DNA of 64,000 nt from Pseudomonas sp. CHM02 (lineage in GTDB: Bacteria > Pseudomonadota > Gammaproteobacteria > Pseudomonadales > Pseudomonadaceae): contig NZ_JFCA01000004.1 of assembly GCF_000612585.1 (NCBI RefSeq), positions 62,001 through 126,000 of the forward strand, written 5' to 3'. Below the pieces are notes generated by a model. That model saw only the letters and a program-made list of their open reading frames with translations. It was not told the origin of the DNA and did not search any database. Numbering within the stretch: position 1 is the first letter of the stretch; every line of letters starts with the position of its first letter. The translations under genes and the position numbers were made by a program. This document shows positions 35,390 to 44,968 of the stretch, in pieces.

Positions 35390-37641
35390 GCTACAGCGTT
35401 GCCGTGCGCGCACTGTGTGAGTTCACGGCCAAGGTCGGTGACCTGGACCTGCGCTTCACGCCGTCGCCCAGTGCCCAGGAAGGCATTGTCGGCCACCGCA
35501 CCGTCGCCTCGCGGCGCAGCCAGCACTACCAGAATGAGGTGGCGCTCGAGGGTGTGTATCAGCAGTTGACGGTGCGGGGCAGGGCAGACGGCTACGACCC
35601 AGACGCCAACCGTCTGGAAGAAGTGAAGACCTATCGCGGCGACCTCGACGCCCAGCCCGCCAACCACCGGCAACTGCATTGGGCCCAGGTCAAAGTGTAT
35701 GGCTGGTTGATGTGCCAGAAACTCGGTCTTTCCGAGATCGACCTGGCGCTGGTGTACTTCGATATCGTCGGCGAAGGCGAGACGCTGCTCACCCAGCGTT
35801 TTCAAGCCAGCGAACTGGAACCGTTCTTCAACCAGCAATGCGCGCTGTTCCTCGGTTGGGCCCAGCAGGAAATGGCACACCGCGACGCGCGCAACAGCGC
35901 AGCGCAGAGCCTGGCGTTCCCCCATGCAGGCTTCCGTCCCGGCCAGCGCGCGCTTGCCGAAACGGTGTACAAGGCCGTCAGCACCGGCCGCTGCCTGATG
36001 GCCCAGGCGCCGACCGGCATCGGCAAGACCATCGGCACGATTTTCCCGTTGCTCAAGGCCCTGGCGCCCCAGCAACTGGACAAGCTGTTCTTCCTGACCG
36101 CCAAGACCCCCGGCCGCAAACTCGCCCTGGATGCCGCCCAAGTGCTGCAAGCCAGCAGCCCCGGCTTGCCAGTGCGCGTATTGGAACTGGTGGCGCGGGA
36201 CAAGGCCTGCGAGCACCTGGACAAAGCCTGTCACGGCGATTCCTGCCCCTTGGCCAAGGGCTTTTACGACCGCTTGCCCGCCGCACGCAGCGCCGCGTCA
36301 ACGCTGCGCCTGCTGGACCAGCGCAACCTGCGCGAGGTAGCGCTGGCCCATGGCGTCTGCCCTTACTACCTGAGCCAGGAAATGGCGCGCTGGGCCGACC
36401 TGGTGGTCGCCGATTACAACTATTATTTCGACTTTGGCGCCATGCTGTTCGGCCTGGCCCAGCTCAATCAATGGCGGGCGGCGGTGCTGGTGGACGAAGC
36501 GCACAACCTGGTCGAACGGGCCCGCTCGATGTACAGCGCCAGCCTCGACCAGTACCACCTCAAGACCCTGCGCGACACCGCTCCAGAGCCGTTGAAAAAA
36601 CCCTTGCAGCGCCTCAACCGTGAGTGGAACGCGCTGCACAAGGACCAGCTCGCGCCCTACCAGGCCTATGCCGCACGCCCGGAAAAACTGCTGCAGGCCC
36701 TGAGCCTGTGCGCCAGCCGCATGGGCGAGTATTTCAACGACCATCCCGAATCGCTGAGTGGCGACCTGCAAGTCTTCTATTTCGACGTGCTGCAATTTGC
36801 CAAGGTCGCCGAGCTGTTCAACGAACACTTCATTTTCGACATCAGCAAGCGCCAGCTCAGCGGCAAGCGCAGCAGCTCGACCCTGTGCCTGCGCAACGTG
36901 GTGCCCGCCGAGTTCATCCGCCCACGGTTGACCGCGGCCCGCAGCAGTGTGCTGTTTTCCGCGACGCTGAGCCCTCGTCATTACTACGCCGACTTGCTGG
37001 GCCTGCCGGCGGACACGGCGTGGGTCGATGTGGAATCACCGTTCAAGGCCGAGCAGTTGCAGGTGCGCATCGTCGACGCAATCTCCACGCGTTTCGTCCA
37101 TCGCCACGCCTCGCTGGAACCTATCGTTGAGCTGATCGCCCGCCAGTACACGCAGCAACCTGGCAACTACCTGGCGTTTTTTTCAAGCTTCGATTACCTG
37201 CAGCAGGTGGCACAGCTGCTGGCCGAGCGACATCCGCAGATTGCGCTGTGGCAACAGTCACGCGGCATGGCCGAGGCTGAGCGCCAGGCCTTCCTCGACC
37301 AATTCACCGATCACAGCCAGGGCATCGGTTTTGCCGTGCTTGGCGGCGCCTTCGGCGAAGGCATCGACCTGCCCGGCGCCCGCTTGATCGGCGCCTTCAT
37401 TGCCACCCTGGGGTTGCCCCAACTCAACCCGGTGAATGAACAGATGAAACTGCGCATGGGCGCGATCTTCGGCGCGGGCTACGACTACACCTACCTGTAC
37501 CCCGGCATTCAGAAAGTGGTGCAGGCCGCGGGCAGGGTGATCCGCAGTCAGCAGGACCGTGGCGTGGTGATGTTGATCGATGACCGCTTCGACGAAGCGC
37601 GGGTACGTCAATTGTTGCCACGCTGGTGGGCGGTTGCATGA
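35386..37641 (+). CDS. XPD/DinG-like Fe-S helicase with N-terminal nuclease-like domain
   Basis: 751 residues. The first ~150 contain a PD-(D/E)XK-like core (RADGYDPDANRLEEVKTYRG) as in Cas4/RecB nucleases. The helicase has Walker A APTGIGKT (Lys214), a four-cysteine iron-sulfur cluster region (KACEHLDKAC, DSCPLAKG, GVCPYYL) and the DEAH box at Asp370 (VDEAHN). XPD-family enzymes unwind 5'-3'. GTG 35386 overlaps the FAN1 stop. Pairing with FAN1 suggests crosslink repair. Whether the N-terminal domain cuts DNA cannot be told from sequence. Confidence 0.88.
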   Translation: MSYSVAVRALCEFTAKVGDLDLRFTPSPSAQEGIVGHRTVASRRSQHYQNEVALEGVYQQLTVRGRADGYDPDANRLEEVKTYRGDLDAQPANHRQLHWAQVKVYGWLMCQKLGLSEIDLALVYFDIVGEGETLLTQRFQASELEPFFNQQCALFLGWAQQEMAHRDARNSAAQSLAFPHAGFRPGQRALAETVYKAVSTGRCLMAQAPTGIGKTIGTIFPLLKALAPQQLDKLFFLTAKTPGRKLALDAAQVLQASSPGLPVRVLELVARDKACEHLDKACHGDSCPLAKGFYDRLPAARSAASTLRLLDQRNLREVALAHGVCPYYLSQEMARWADLVVADYNYYFDFGAMLFGLAQLNQWRAAVLVDEAHNLVERARSMYSASLDQYHLKTLRDTAPEPLKKPLQRLNREWNALHKDQLAPYQAYAARPEKLLQALSLCASRMGEYFNDHPESLSGDLQVFYFDVLQFAKVAELFNEHFIFDISKRQLSGKRSSSTLCLRNVVPAEFIRPRLTAARSSVLFSATLSPRHYYADLLGLPADTAWVDVESPFKAEQLQVRIVDAISTRFVHRHASLEPIVELIARQYTQQPGNYLAFFSSFDYLQQVAQLLAERHPQIALWQQSRGMAEAERQAFLDQFTDHSQGIGFAVLGGAFGEGIDLPGARLIGAFIATLGLPQLNPVNEQMKLRMGAIFGAGYDYTYLYPGIQKVVQAAGRVIRSQQDRGVVMLIDDRFDEARVRQLLPRWWAVA

Positions 37642-37721
37642 GTTATTCCCGCCATCAATGATGCTGGTGGCTGTGTAAGCCATGCTGCACGCTGGGCAAC
37701 ACCTTCGAAAAGGTTATGCCC

Positions 37722-38654
37722 ATGAGCCAGCAACTAATCCACGTCAACGGTATTGAGTTAAGCGTTCACATAGCCGGCCCCGAGCACGGCTCGCCGATCT
37801 GGCTGCTGCACGGTTTTCCGGAGTGCTGGCATTCCTGGCGCGAGCAGATTCCTGCCCTGGCGGCGGCGGGCTATCGGGTGTTTGCCCCGCAAATGCGCGG
37901 CTACGGCCAGTCAAGTTCGCCGGCCGAGGTCGCCGATTATGATCTGCTGACGTTGTGTGGCGATATCCAGCAGGCCATGGATTACTTTGGCCATGGGCAG
38001 GTGGTGATGGTCGGCCACGACTGGGGCGCGGTCGTGGCCTGGCACCTGGCATTGCTCGAACCTGAGCGGGTTGCGCGCTTGATCACGATGTCAGTGCCTT
38101 TCGCCGGGCGTGCACGGCGGCCGGTGATTGAAATCATGCGCGAGCTGTACGCCGACCGCTTCAACTACATCCTGTATTTCCAGGAACCTGGAGTGGCCGA
38201 GCAGGAATTGAACGCCGATATCGAGCGTACCCTGCGCCTGTTCATGCAGGATCAGGACATGTTCCTGCAGAGGAAACCGGCGAATGCCCGGTTGCTTGAA
38301 GGCGTTGCGGCTCCAGTCGCCTTGCCGCAATGGTGTTCCCAGACGGATCTGGATATCTACGTGCAAACCTTCGCCGAGCATGGGTTTCGCGGGCCGTTGA
38401 ACTGGTACCGCAACTTCGAGCGCAACTGGCAACGCACCGAAAACCTGGCCGGCAAGCCGGTGGTGCAACCCACGCTCTTCCTGATCGGCGACCGCGACCC
38501 GGTCGGGGTCTTCGAGGCTCATACGCTCAAGCGCATGCCGGACTCAGTGCCTCACCTGGAGCAGCATGTGCTGCCCAACTGTGGCCACTGGATCCAGAAC
38601 GAGCAGGGGCAACGGGTCAACGCGCTGATGCTCGGGTTTCTAGGGAAAACATGA
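37722..38654 (+). CDS. Alpha/beta hydrolase, soluble epoxide hydrolase-like
   Basis: 310 residues. HGFPECWHSW carries the oxyanion HGFP motif. GHDWGAVVAW has the nucleophile Asp100, as in epoxide hydrolases and haloalkane dehalogenases. The acid is likely in GDRDPVGVF and the base in NCGHWIQNEQ. ATG 37722 is better spaced from AAAAGG than ATG 37716. Its 3' end overlaps the convergent histidine kinase gene by 38 bases. Confidence 0.88.
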   Translation: MSQQLIHVNGIELSVHIAGPEHGSPIWLLHGFPECWHSWREQIPALAAAGYRVFAPQMRGYGQSSSPAEVADYDLLTLCGDIQQAMDYFGHGQVVMVGHDWGAVVAWHLALLEPERVARLITMSVPFAGRARRPVIEIMRELYADRFNYILYFQEPGVAEQELNADIERTLRLFMQDQDMFLQRKPANARLLEGVAAPVALPQWCSQTDLDIYVQTFAEHGFRGPLNWYRNFERNWQRTENLAGKPVVQPTLFLIGDRDPVGVFEAHTLKRMPDSVPHLEQHVLPNCGHWIQNEQGQRVNALMLGFLGKT

Positions 38655-40083
38655 AAGTCGCCCCACGGCCGGGGCGATCCACCAGGCGAATGCTGCGCCC
38701 GTGCAGTTGCAAAATGCGGTGCACGATACGCAAACCCAGGCCGCCGTCGCGACGGGCGCCGCCGATGGTGAACGCCCGCAGGAACAGGCCTTCGCGCAGT
38801 TCGGCGTCGATGCCCGGGCCGCTGTCGCTGACGGTGACGGCAACGGCGTGGGTTTCGGGTGACAGGATCACCTCGATTTCGCCGTTCTCCGGTGTATGCC
38901 GCAAGGCGTTATCCAGCAGGTTGGTCAGCACCCGTTCGATCAGGCCCAGGTCAGCGAACACCGTAGGCACCTGCGGTGGCAGGGTCGCGGTAAGCGTGAT
39001 GGCGCGGGCTTCGGCGGTCAGTTCGAATTTCTGGAAGATGTCCTGCACCAGGTCAGGCAATGAAAAACCTTCGATCACCGGCTGTACAAAGCCGTGCTCC
39101 AGGCGCACCAGCTCCAGCAGCGACTGGGCCAGGCCGCCGACTTTGCGGCTCTGGTCCAGGGCAATGCCCAGGTAGCGGCGACGTTCTTCGGGGCTCAGGC
39201 TCGCATCCTTGAGTGACAGGGTTTCCAGGTAGCCGTGGAGCGAGGCCAACGGCGTGCGCAGGTCATGGGAGATATTGGCGACCATTTCCCGGCGCTCCTG
39301 GTCCTGGTGGGTGATGGCCCGCCATTGTTCGCCGAGGCGGTTTTCCATCTGCACGAAGGCGTGGTCGAGCACGGCGATTTCATCGCCGCTGTTGAACTCG
39401 GGTGCAGTCGGTCCGGCAGGTTTGGGTGCGCCGTTGATATCGAACTGGCCGACTTTGTCGGTGAGCTGGCGCAGTGGCCGGGTGATCCAGGCAAAGGCAA
39501 TCAGGCCGGCCATCAGGCAGAGCAGGGCGACCAGGCCGATGGACCACAATGCGATCTTCAACGCCATGCCGGTAGCATCCTTGGCGTCGTACACATCGTG
39601 GGCTTCACCGAGCAACACCACATACAGGAAGCCCGCCTGCTGGCCGCCCGCCTTGAGCGGCGCCGCGCTGAACACCTTGCGCCCATCGACGCTGCGCGGG
39701 TCGTCGCCGAGGATCGGCAGCATGGCACCGCTGAGGAAGCGCCGGATCGGCGCCAGGTCCACCTGTTCACGCAGCATGTGCCCGCTGGGTGCAGCGTTGC
39801 CGACCACGCGACCGTCGATATCGAGCAGGTACACCTCGACGCTGGGGTTGACCAGCATCAGTTGGCTGAACAGGTTGCGCACGGCGTCGGGCTTGAGGCC
39901 GTCGGCGTCCATCAGTTGGGTGTCGCGGGCAATGTGGGCCGCCAGGTCGCGGGACAGGCCTTGCACCACTTCCAGTTCGTGCATGTGGTTGGAGCGCACT
40001 TGCAGCCACGCCGAGGTGCCGCTGCAGATCAGCAGCAACACGGCGAACACCACCGACAAGCGCTGGGTCAGGCTGAGTTTCAT
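38617..40083 (-). CDS. Sensor histidine kinase
   Basis: 488 residues. A membrane helix (about 9-30) is followed by a periplasmic sensor domain to about 160, a second helix, HAMP, a HisKA domain with His273 (SHDLRTPLAS) and an HATPase domain (DNALRHTPENG, DSGPGID, GLGLRIV). Its start overlaps the response regulator stop as ATGA. The pair diverges from the msrB-dipZ-msrA operon, so periplasmic oxidative damage is a reasonable but untested signal. Confidence 0.92.
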   Translation of the reverse strand: MKLSLTQRLSVVFAVLLLICSGTSAWLQVRSNHMHELEVVQGLSRDLAAHIARDTQLMDADGLKPDAVRNLFSQLMLVNPSVEVYLLDIDGRVVGNAAPSGHMLREQVDLAPIRRFLSGAMLPILGDDPRSVDGRKVFSAAPLKAGGQQAGFLYVVLLGEAHDVYDAKDATGMALKIALWSIGLVALLCLMAGLIAFAWITRPLRQLTDKVGQFDINGAPKPAGPTAPEFNSGDEIAVLDHAFVQMENRLGEQWRAITHQDQERREMVANISHDLRTPLASLHGYLETLSLKDASLSPEERRRYLGIALDQSRKVGGLAQSLLELVRLEHGFVQPVIEGFSLPDLVQDIFQKFELTAEARAITLTATLPPQVPTVFADLGLIERVLTNLLDNALRHTPENGEIEVILSPETHAVAVTVSDSGPGIDAELREGLFLRAFTIGGARRDGGLGLRIVHRILQLHGRSIRLVDRPGRGATFMFSLETRASAR

Positions 40084-40790
40084 GGCGGGCTCTCGGCAAA
40101 CTTGTAGCCACGGCCCCACACCGTGAGGATGCGCGTCGGGTTGGCCGGGTCGGTTTCGACTTTGGCGCGCAGGCGGTTGATGTGGGTGTTGACCGTGTGT
40201 TCATAGCCTTCGTGGCTGTAGCCCCACACCGCGTTGAGCAGGTCCATGCGCGAAAACACCTTGCCCGGCTGGCGAGCGAAGAAGTACAGCAGGTCGAATT
40301 CCCGTGGGGTGAGGTCCAGGCGCTGGCCTTGCAGGGTGGCGTCGCGGGTCAGCGGGTTGATGAACAACTGGCCGAGGTCGAGGCTGCCGGCGTCCATCTT
40401 CAGGTTGCGCGCCATGGCGTCTACGCGGCGCAACAGCGCCTTTACGCGGGCCACCAGTTCCGGCATGGAAAACGGCTTGGCGAGGTAGTCATCCGCGCCC
40501 AGCTCCAGCCCGAGGATGCGGTGCAATTCGCTGGAGCGTGCGCTGGTGATGATGATCGGCGTGTAGCGCGTCATGGCGCGGGCGCGCCGGCAGATCTCCA
40601 GGCCGTCGACGCCGGGCAGCATCAGGTCGAGGATCAGCGCATCCCAGCCACCTTGTTCCAGCAGGCGCAGGCCTTCGTTGCCGTCGGCACTGTGCACCAC
40701 CTCGAACTGTTCATCACGCAGGTGCAGACAGATGAGGTCGGCGATATGGGCATCGTCCTCGACCACCAGGACACGTTTGGGCTGATCCAT
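40080..40790 (-). CDS. OmpR-family response regulator
   Basis: 236 residues. The receiver has the acidic pair Glu11-Asp12 and phosphoacceptor Asp55 (LILDLMLPG), with Lys105-type KPF. The C-terminal winged helix includes LTPREFDLLYFFARQPGKVF and EHTVNTHINRLRAKVE. It is the first gene of a two-gene operon with the kinase. A possible target is the divergent methionine sulfoxide repair operon. Confidence 0.94.
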   Translation of the reverse strand: MDQPKRVLVVEDDAHIADLICLHLRDEQFEVVHSADGNEGLRLLEQGGWDALILDLMLPGVDGLEICRRARAMTRYTPIIITSARSSELHRILGLELGADDYLAKPFSMPELVARVKALLRRVDAMARNLKMDAGSLDLGQLFINPLTRDATLQGQRLDLTPREFDLLYFFARQPGKVFSRMDLLNAVWGYSHEGYEHTVNTHINRLRAKVETDPANPTRILTVWGRGYKFAESPP

Positions 40791-40921
40791 GTAGAGAAAC
40801 CTTCACTTGTAGTTCGCGCATTGTGCGGGTTTTGCCACCGTGTAGTTATCACGAATTGTTTAACTCTGCGTGAGGATTCCGCGACCGTCCTACGAGCATG
40901 ATCGCCTCATTGGTAACGGTA

Positions 40922-40968
40922 AGCACCTCTCATGTGGTGAGCGAGCTTGCTCGCTCACCACAGGTGCT
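40922..40968. repeat. Nested perfect inverted repeat before msrB
   Basis: GTGGTGAGCGAG at 40934-40945 pairs with CTCGCTCACCAC at 40950-40961 around a CTTG loop. AGCACCT at 40922-40928 and AGGTGCT at 40962-40968 pair outside it. The core is REP-like. It lies 26 bases before msrB and could act as an attenuator or operator. Confidence 0.65.
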
Positions 40969-40994
40969 GCGCCAGTCATAAATTGGAGAACATC

Positions 40995-41495
40995 ATGTAC
41001 TCACGCCGACAACTATTACTGGCCAGTGGCGGCCTGGGTGTCGCTTTCCTGGCCGGCGGGCTGCTCAAACAGCTCAACATGGTCACCGAAGCGGAAGCCG
41101 CCGAGACCTTCGAAGTCACCCATACCGACGCCGAATGGCGCAGCCTGCTCACCGCCGAGCAATACGCCGTCCTGCGCGAGGAGGGCACCGAGCGCCCTTA
41201 TACCAGTGCCCTCAACGACGAACACCGCGCCGGCACCTTCGCCTGCGCCGGCTGCGCCTTGCCCCTGTTCTCTTCAACCACCAAATTCGACAGCCACACC
41301 GGCTGGCCCAGCTTCTGGCAGCCACTGGACAACGCCGTGGCCAGCCGTACCGACACCTCCTATGGCGTGGTGCGCAAGGAAGTCCACTGCCGTCGCTGCG
41401 GCGGTCACCAGGGGCACGTGTTCGATGACGGCCCGGCGCCTACCGGCCTGCGCTATTGCATGAATGGCGCCGCCATGACATTCACGGCGGCTTGA
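40995..41495 (+). CDS. msrB: Periplasmic peptide-methionine (R)-S-oxide reductase
   Basis: 166 residues. A twin-arginine-like signal (SRRQLLLASGGLGVAFLAGG) is followed by an MsrB domain: zinc cysteines in CAGC and CRRC, FDSHTGWPSFW, and catalytic Cys155 in LRYCMNGAA. It reduces methionine R-sulfoxide in proteins. GGAG precedes ATG 40995. With dipZ and msrA it forms an operon for repair outside the cytoplasm. Confidence 0.92.
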   Translation: MYSRRQLLLASGGLGVAFLAGGLLKQLNMVTEAEAAETFEVTHTDAEWRSLLTAEQYAVLREEGTERPYTSALNDEHRAGTFACAGCALPLFSSTTKFDSHTGWPSFWQPLDNAVASRTDTSYGVVRKEVHCRRCGGHQGHVFDDGPAPTGLRYCMNGAAMTFTAA

Positions 41496-41530
41496 GCCGA
41501 TGTTTTTTCATTCGTATAAGGGAAGATCCC

Positions 41531-43291
41531 ATGTGGCTTCTGGTTCTCGCGTACCTGGGCGGTGTGCTGACAATCGTCAGCCCGTGCATCCTGCCTGTTC
41601 TGCCTTTTGTCTTCGCTCGCACCGGGCAGCCGTTTTTGCGCAGTGGCTTGCCGCTGTTAGCGGGGATGGCGGTGACATTCGCCCTGGTGGCCTCGCTGGC
41701 GGCGGTGGGCGGCGGTTGGGTGGTGCAAGTCAATCAATACGGGCGCTGGCTCGCGTTGCTGTGCGTTGCCCTGTTCGGACTCACGCTATTGCTGCCGCAA
41801 CTGTCGGAGCGTCTGACGCGCCCACTGGTCGCCGCCGGCAGTCGCTTGTCGGAAGCCGCCGGGGCCGATGCCAGGCCGCGTCCGGGCGCATCGTTCCTGA
41901 TCGGCGTGGCCACCGGGCTGCTGTGGGCACCCTGCGCCGGACCGATCCTGGGGCTGGTGCTCACCGGCGCCGCGCTGCAGGGCGCCAGCATCGGCACTAC
42001 CTTGCTGTTGCTGGCCTACGCCGCCGGTGCTGCCACCTCCCTCGCGCTGGCATTGCTGGTCGGCGGTAAAGTCTTTGGCTTCATGAAGAAATCCCTCGGC
42101 GCCGGTGAATGGCTGCGCCGTGGCCTGGGTGCGCTGATGCTGGCCGGTGTGGCCGCGATTGCGCTGGGCCTGGATACCGGCGTGCTGGCGCGGTTGTCGA
42201 CGGCATCGACCGGTGGCCTGGAACAAAGCCTGGTGAATAAGCTCAACGCCAAGCCGGAACCAAAAGGCGGGGCGATGATGGCGGGGGGCGCAATGATGGC
42301 CGCCGCCAACCACAGCGACACACTGCCGATCGAAGGTGCGCTGCCACCGCTGGATGGCGCTGTGCAGTGGCTCAACAGCCCGCCACTCACTGCCGAAGCA
42401 CTCAAGGGCAAGGTGGTGCTGGTGGATTTCTGGACCTATTCCTGCATCAACTGCCTGCGCAGCTTGCCGTACGTGAAAGCCTGGGCCGATAAATACCGCG
42501 ACGAGGGCCTGGTGGTGATCGGTGTGCATGCGCCGGAATTCGCCTTTGAGCGTGACGTCAGCAACGTCACCAAGGCCATGAAAGACCTGGGTATCACTTA
42601 CCCGGTGGCGATCGACAACAACTACAAGATCTGGCGCGCATTCAACAACCAGTACTGGCCGGCCCATTACTTTGCCGATGCCAAGGGCCAGATCCGCTAC
42701 CACCACTTTGGTGAAGGCGAGTACGCCGAGTCGGAACGGGTGATCCAGCAACTGCTGCGCGAAGCCGGCGCCAGGAACGTCGCGGGTGGCTTGATCGAAG
42801 CCGATGCCCAGGGCGTGCAGCAAGCGCCGGACACGAACGAAGTGCAGTCGCCGGAAACCTACCTGGGCTTCCAGCGTGCCGAAAATTTCGTCAGCACCGG
42901 CACCCTGGCGACCAACCAAGTGGCGAACTACCCGGTCGCCGGCCACCTGGCCCTGAACAACTGGACCCTGGAAGGCCAATGGAACGTCGGCGGCCAGCAA
43001 GCCACCCTCGACCAGGCCGGTGGGCGCATCGTCTACCGTTTCCACGCCCGTGACCTGCACCTGGTGCTTGGCCCTGGCGCCGATGGCAAGCCGGTGCGTT
43101 TCAAGGTCACCATCGACGGCCAGGCCCCGGGCGACGCCCACGGCACCGACGTTGCACCGGATGGCAGCGGCAGTGTCACCGAGCAACGTTTGTACCAGCT
43201 GGTGCGTCAGCCGGGTGCCGTGCAGGACCGCACCTTCACCATTGAATTCCTTGACCCCAATGTGTCGGCGTATGCCTTCACCTTTGGTTAA
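41531..43291 (+). CDS. dipZ: DipZ-type CcdA-thioredoxin electron carrier
   Basis: 586 residues. About six membrane helices of the CcdA/DsbD type contain SPCILPVLPF and WAPCAGPILG, the two redox cysteines. A periplasmic thioredoxin-like domain has CINC at Cys305-Cys308, and a C-terminal beta-rich, carbohydrate-binding-like domain (about 450-586) follows. It carries electrons from the cytoplasm to the periplasm. Lying between msrB and msrA, it is the likely electron source for both. ATG 41531 follows GGAAG. Confidence 0.9.
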   Translation: MWLLVLAYLGGVLTIVSPCILPVLPFVFARTGQPFLRSGLPLLAGMAVTFALVASLAAVGGGWVVQVNQYGRWLALLCVALFGLTLLLPQLSERLTRPLVAAGSRLSEAAGADARPRPGASFLIGVATGLLWAPCAGPILGLVLTGAALQGASIGTTLLLLAYAAGAATSLALALLVGGKVFGFMKKSLGAGEWLRRGLGALMLAGVAAIALGLDTGVLARLSTASTGGLEQSLVNKLNAKPEPKGGAMMAGGAMMAAANHSDTLPIEGALPPLDGAVQWLNSPPLTAEALKGKVVLVDFWTYSCINCLRSLPYVKAWADKYRDEGLVVIGVHAPEFAFERDVSNVTKAMKDLGITYPVAIDNNYKIWRAFNNQYWPAHYFADAKGQIRYHHFGEGEYAESERVIQQLLREAGARNVAGGLIEADAQGVQQAPDTNEVQSPETYLGFQRAENFVSTGTLATNQVANYPVAGHLALNNWTLEGQWNVGGQQATLDQAGGRIVYRFHARDLHLVLGPGADGKPVRFKVTIDGQAPGDAHGTDVAPDGSGSVTEQRLYQLVRQPGAVQDRTFTIEFLDPNVSAYAFTFG

Positions 43292-43306
43292 CCCGGAGTG
43301 CCTGCC

Positions 43307-44002
43307 ATGAATGTATTCAAATACCTGCCCGTGTTGGCCTTCGCCGCGTTCGTCGGCCAAAGCCAGGCCTTTTCCTTCGGCGCCGCCGACGACGCCGTGG
43401 TGATCGCGCCACCCGCCCTGGACCTGCCCGCCGAAGCCGGCAACCTGCAAACCGCCGTCTTCGCCGGCGGCTGTTTCTGGGGCGTACAAGGGGTGTTCCA
43501 ACATGTGCAAGGCGTGAAAAACGCCGTGTCCGGCTATGATGGCGGCGCTGCGAGCACGGCGCAGTATGAGTCCGTCAGCGACGGCAACACCGGCCACGCC
43601 GAGTCGGTGTCGGTCACCTACGACCCGAGTAAAATCAGCTACGGCAAATTGCTGCAAATCTACTTCTCGGTGGCCCACAATCCCACCGAACTCAATCGCC
43701 AAGGCCCTGACACCGGCACCCAGTACCGTTCGGCGATCTTTGCGCAGAATGCCGACCAGCAAAAAGTCGCCCAGGCCTACATCGCCCAGCTGGATGCGGC
43801 CAAGTCCTTCGACAAACCCATCGTCACTAAAATCGAGATGGGCAAGGCGTTCTACCCGGCGGAGTCCTACCATCAGGATTTCCTCACCGAGAACCCGTCC
43901 TACCCTTACATCGTGATCAATGATCTGCCGAAGGTGGCGCAGCTCAAGAAACTCTTCCCCGACCAATACCGCGCCGAGCCGGTGCTGGTAAAACACCAGT
44001 AA
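43307..44002 (+). CDS. msrA: Exported peptide-methionine (S)-S-oxide reductase
   Basis: 231 residues with a signal peptide (MNVFKYLPVLAFAAFVGQSQA). The catalytic motif GGCFWGVQGVF has Cys56, followed by YDGGAASTAQYE and the conserved GTQYRSAIF. It reduces methionine S-sulfoxide, complementing MsrB. GGAG eight bases upstream supports ATG 43307 over GTG 43298. It ends the msrB-dipZ-msrA operon and converges on the alpha-E gene. Confidence 0.92.
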   Translation: MNVFKYLPVLAFAAFVGQSQAFSFGAADDAVVIAPPALDLPAEAGNLQTAVFAGGCFWGVQGVFQHVQGVKNAVSGYDGGAASTAQYESVSDGNTGHAESVSVTYDPSKISYGKLLQIYFSVAHNPTELNRQGPDTGTQYRSAIFAQNADQQKVAQAYIAQLDAAKSFDKPIVTKIEMGKAFYPAESYHQDFLTENPSYPYIVINDLPKVAQLKKLFPDQYRAEPVLVKHQ

Positions 44003-44015
44003 CCCCGGTTGTGGA

Positions 44016-44966
44016 TTACACAACCTCCAGGTACGAGCTGTGAATCGCCCGCGCCAGCTCGCGCACGGTGTCGATAAACTCGGTGAGACGGCTGTGCAGG
44101 CCGTCTTCAAGGATCTCATCGATGCCGGTGTACCTCAGTCGCGCCTCGAACTCCGCTGCCAGGCGCTGCGCCGTGCGCCCATAACTGCCGGGCAGATCCG
44201 CGAGGATATGGCTCAATTCCTCGATACACGCATGCAACGAACGCGGCACATCACTGCGCAGCAACAACAGCTCCGACACCGACCGCGCATTCAATGCATT
44301 CGGGTACAACTCGGTGTACGCCTCGAACGACGACAGCGCGCGGAGCAGGGCGCTCCACTGGTAATAACCGCGTGCCGACAAATCGCTGACTTCTTCCGAC
44401 TCTTCGCCAAACATCTCGTAACGCGCATCCAGCAAACGCAGGGTGTTGTCCGCACGCTCGACAAAGGTGCCCAGGCGGATAAACCGATAGGCGTCATTGC
44501 GCATGATTGTCCCGGAGGTCGCCCCGCGGAACAGGTGGGAACGCTGCTTGACCCAGTCACAGAAGTGGCTGATGCCGTGTCGCGCCAGGCCGCCGGCGGC
44601 GATGCTGCGCATTTCCAGCCAGGTGGCGTTGAGGTTTTCCCACATGTCGGCGGTGATGCGCCCGCGTACGGCGTGGGCATTGCCGCGTGCGGCGCGCAAG
44701 CAGTTGTAGATGCTGGCGGGGTTTTCTTCGTCGAGGGCGAAGAAGTGCAGCATGCGTTCGGCGTCCAGCTGTTTATGACGCTCCAGGTAGCTGTCCAGGG
44801 TGCCGCTGCTGAGCAACGACATGGCCAGTTCGTCCAGGCCGTCACTGCGCCCGGCCTGGGGCATCAACGACAACGAGTAACTGACTTCCAGCATGCGCGC
44901 CAGGTTCTCGGCGCGCTCCAGGTAACGGGACATCCAGTACAGATCTGCGGCGGTTCTACTCAACAT
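44016..44966 (-). CDS. Alpha-E domain protein
   Basis: 316 residues, almost all helical. The start MLSRTAADLYWMSRYLERAE with NLARMLEV is the hallmark of the alpha-E (DUF403) family. Its partner, the circularly permuted ATP-grasp protein, lies two bases upstream. In other bacteria this pair accompanies a transglutaminase-like protein and the Anbu proteasome-like peptidase; neither is here. Peptide synthesis or tagging has been proposed for the pair; function is unproven. Confidence 0.9.
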   Translation of the reverse strand: MLSRTAADLYWMSRYLERAENLARMLEVSYSLSLMPQAGRSDGLDELAMSLLSSGTLDSYLERHKQLDAERMLHFFALDEENPASIYNCLRAARGNAHAVRGRITADMWENLNATWLEMRSIAAGGLARHGISHFCDWVKQRSHLFRGATSGTIMRNDAYRFIRLGTFVERADNTLRLLDARYEMFGEESEEVSDLSARGYYQWSALLRALSSFEAYTELYPNALNARSVSELLLLRSDVPRSLHACIEELSHILADLPGSYGRTAQRLAAEFEARLRYTGIDEILEDGLHSRLTEFIDTVRELARAIHSSYLEVV

Positions 44967-44968
44967 GC

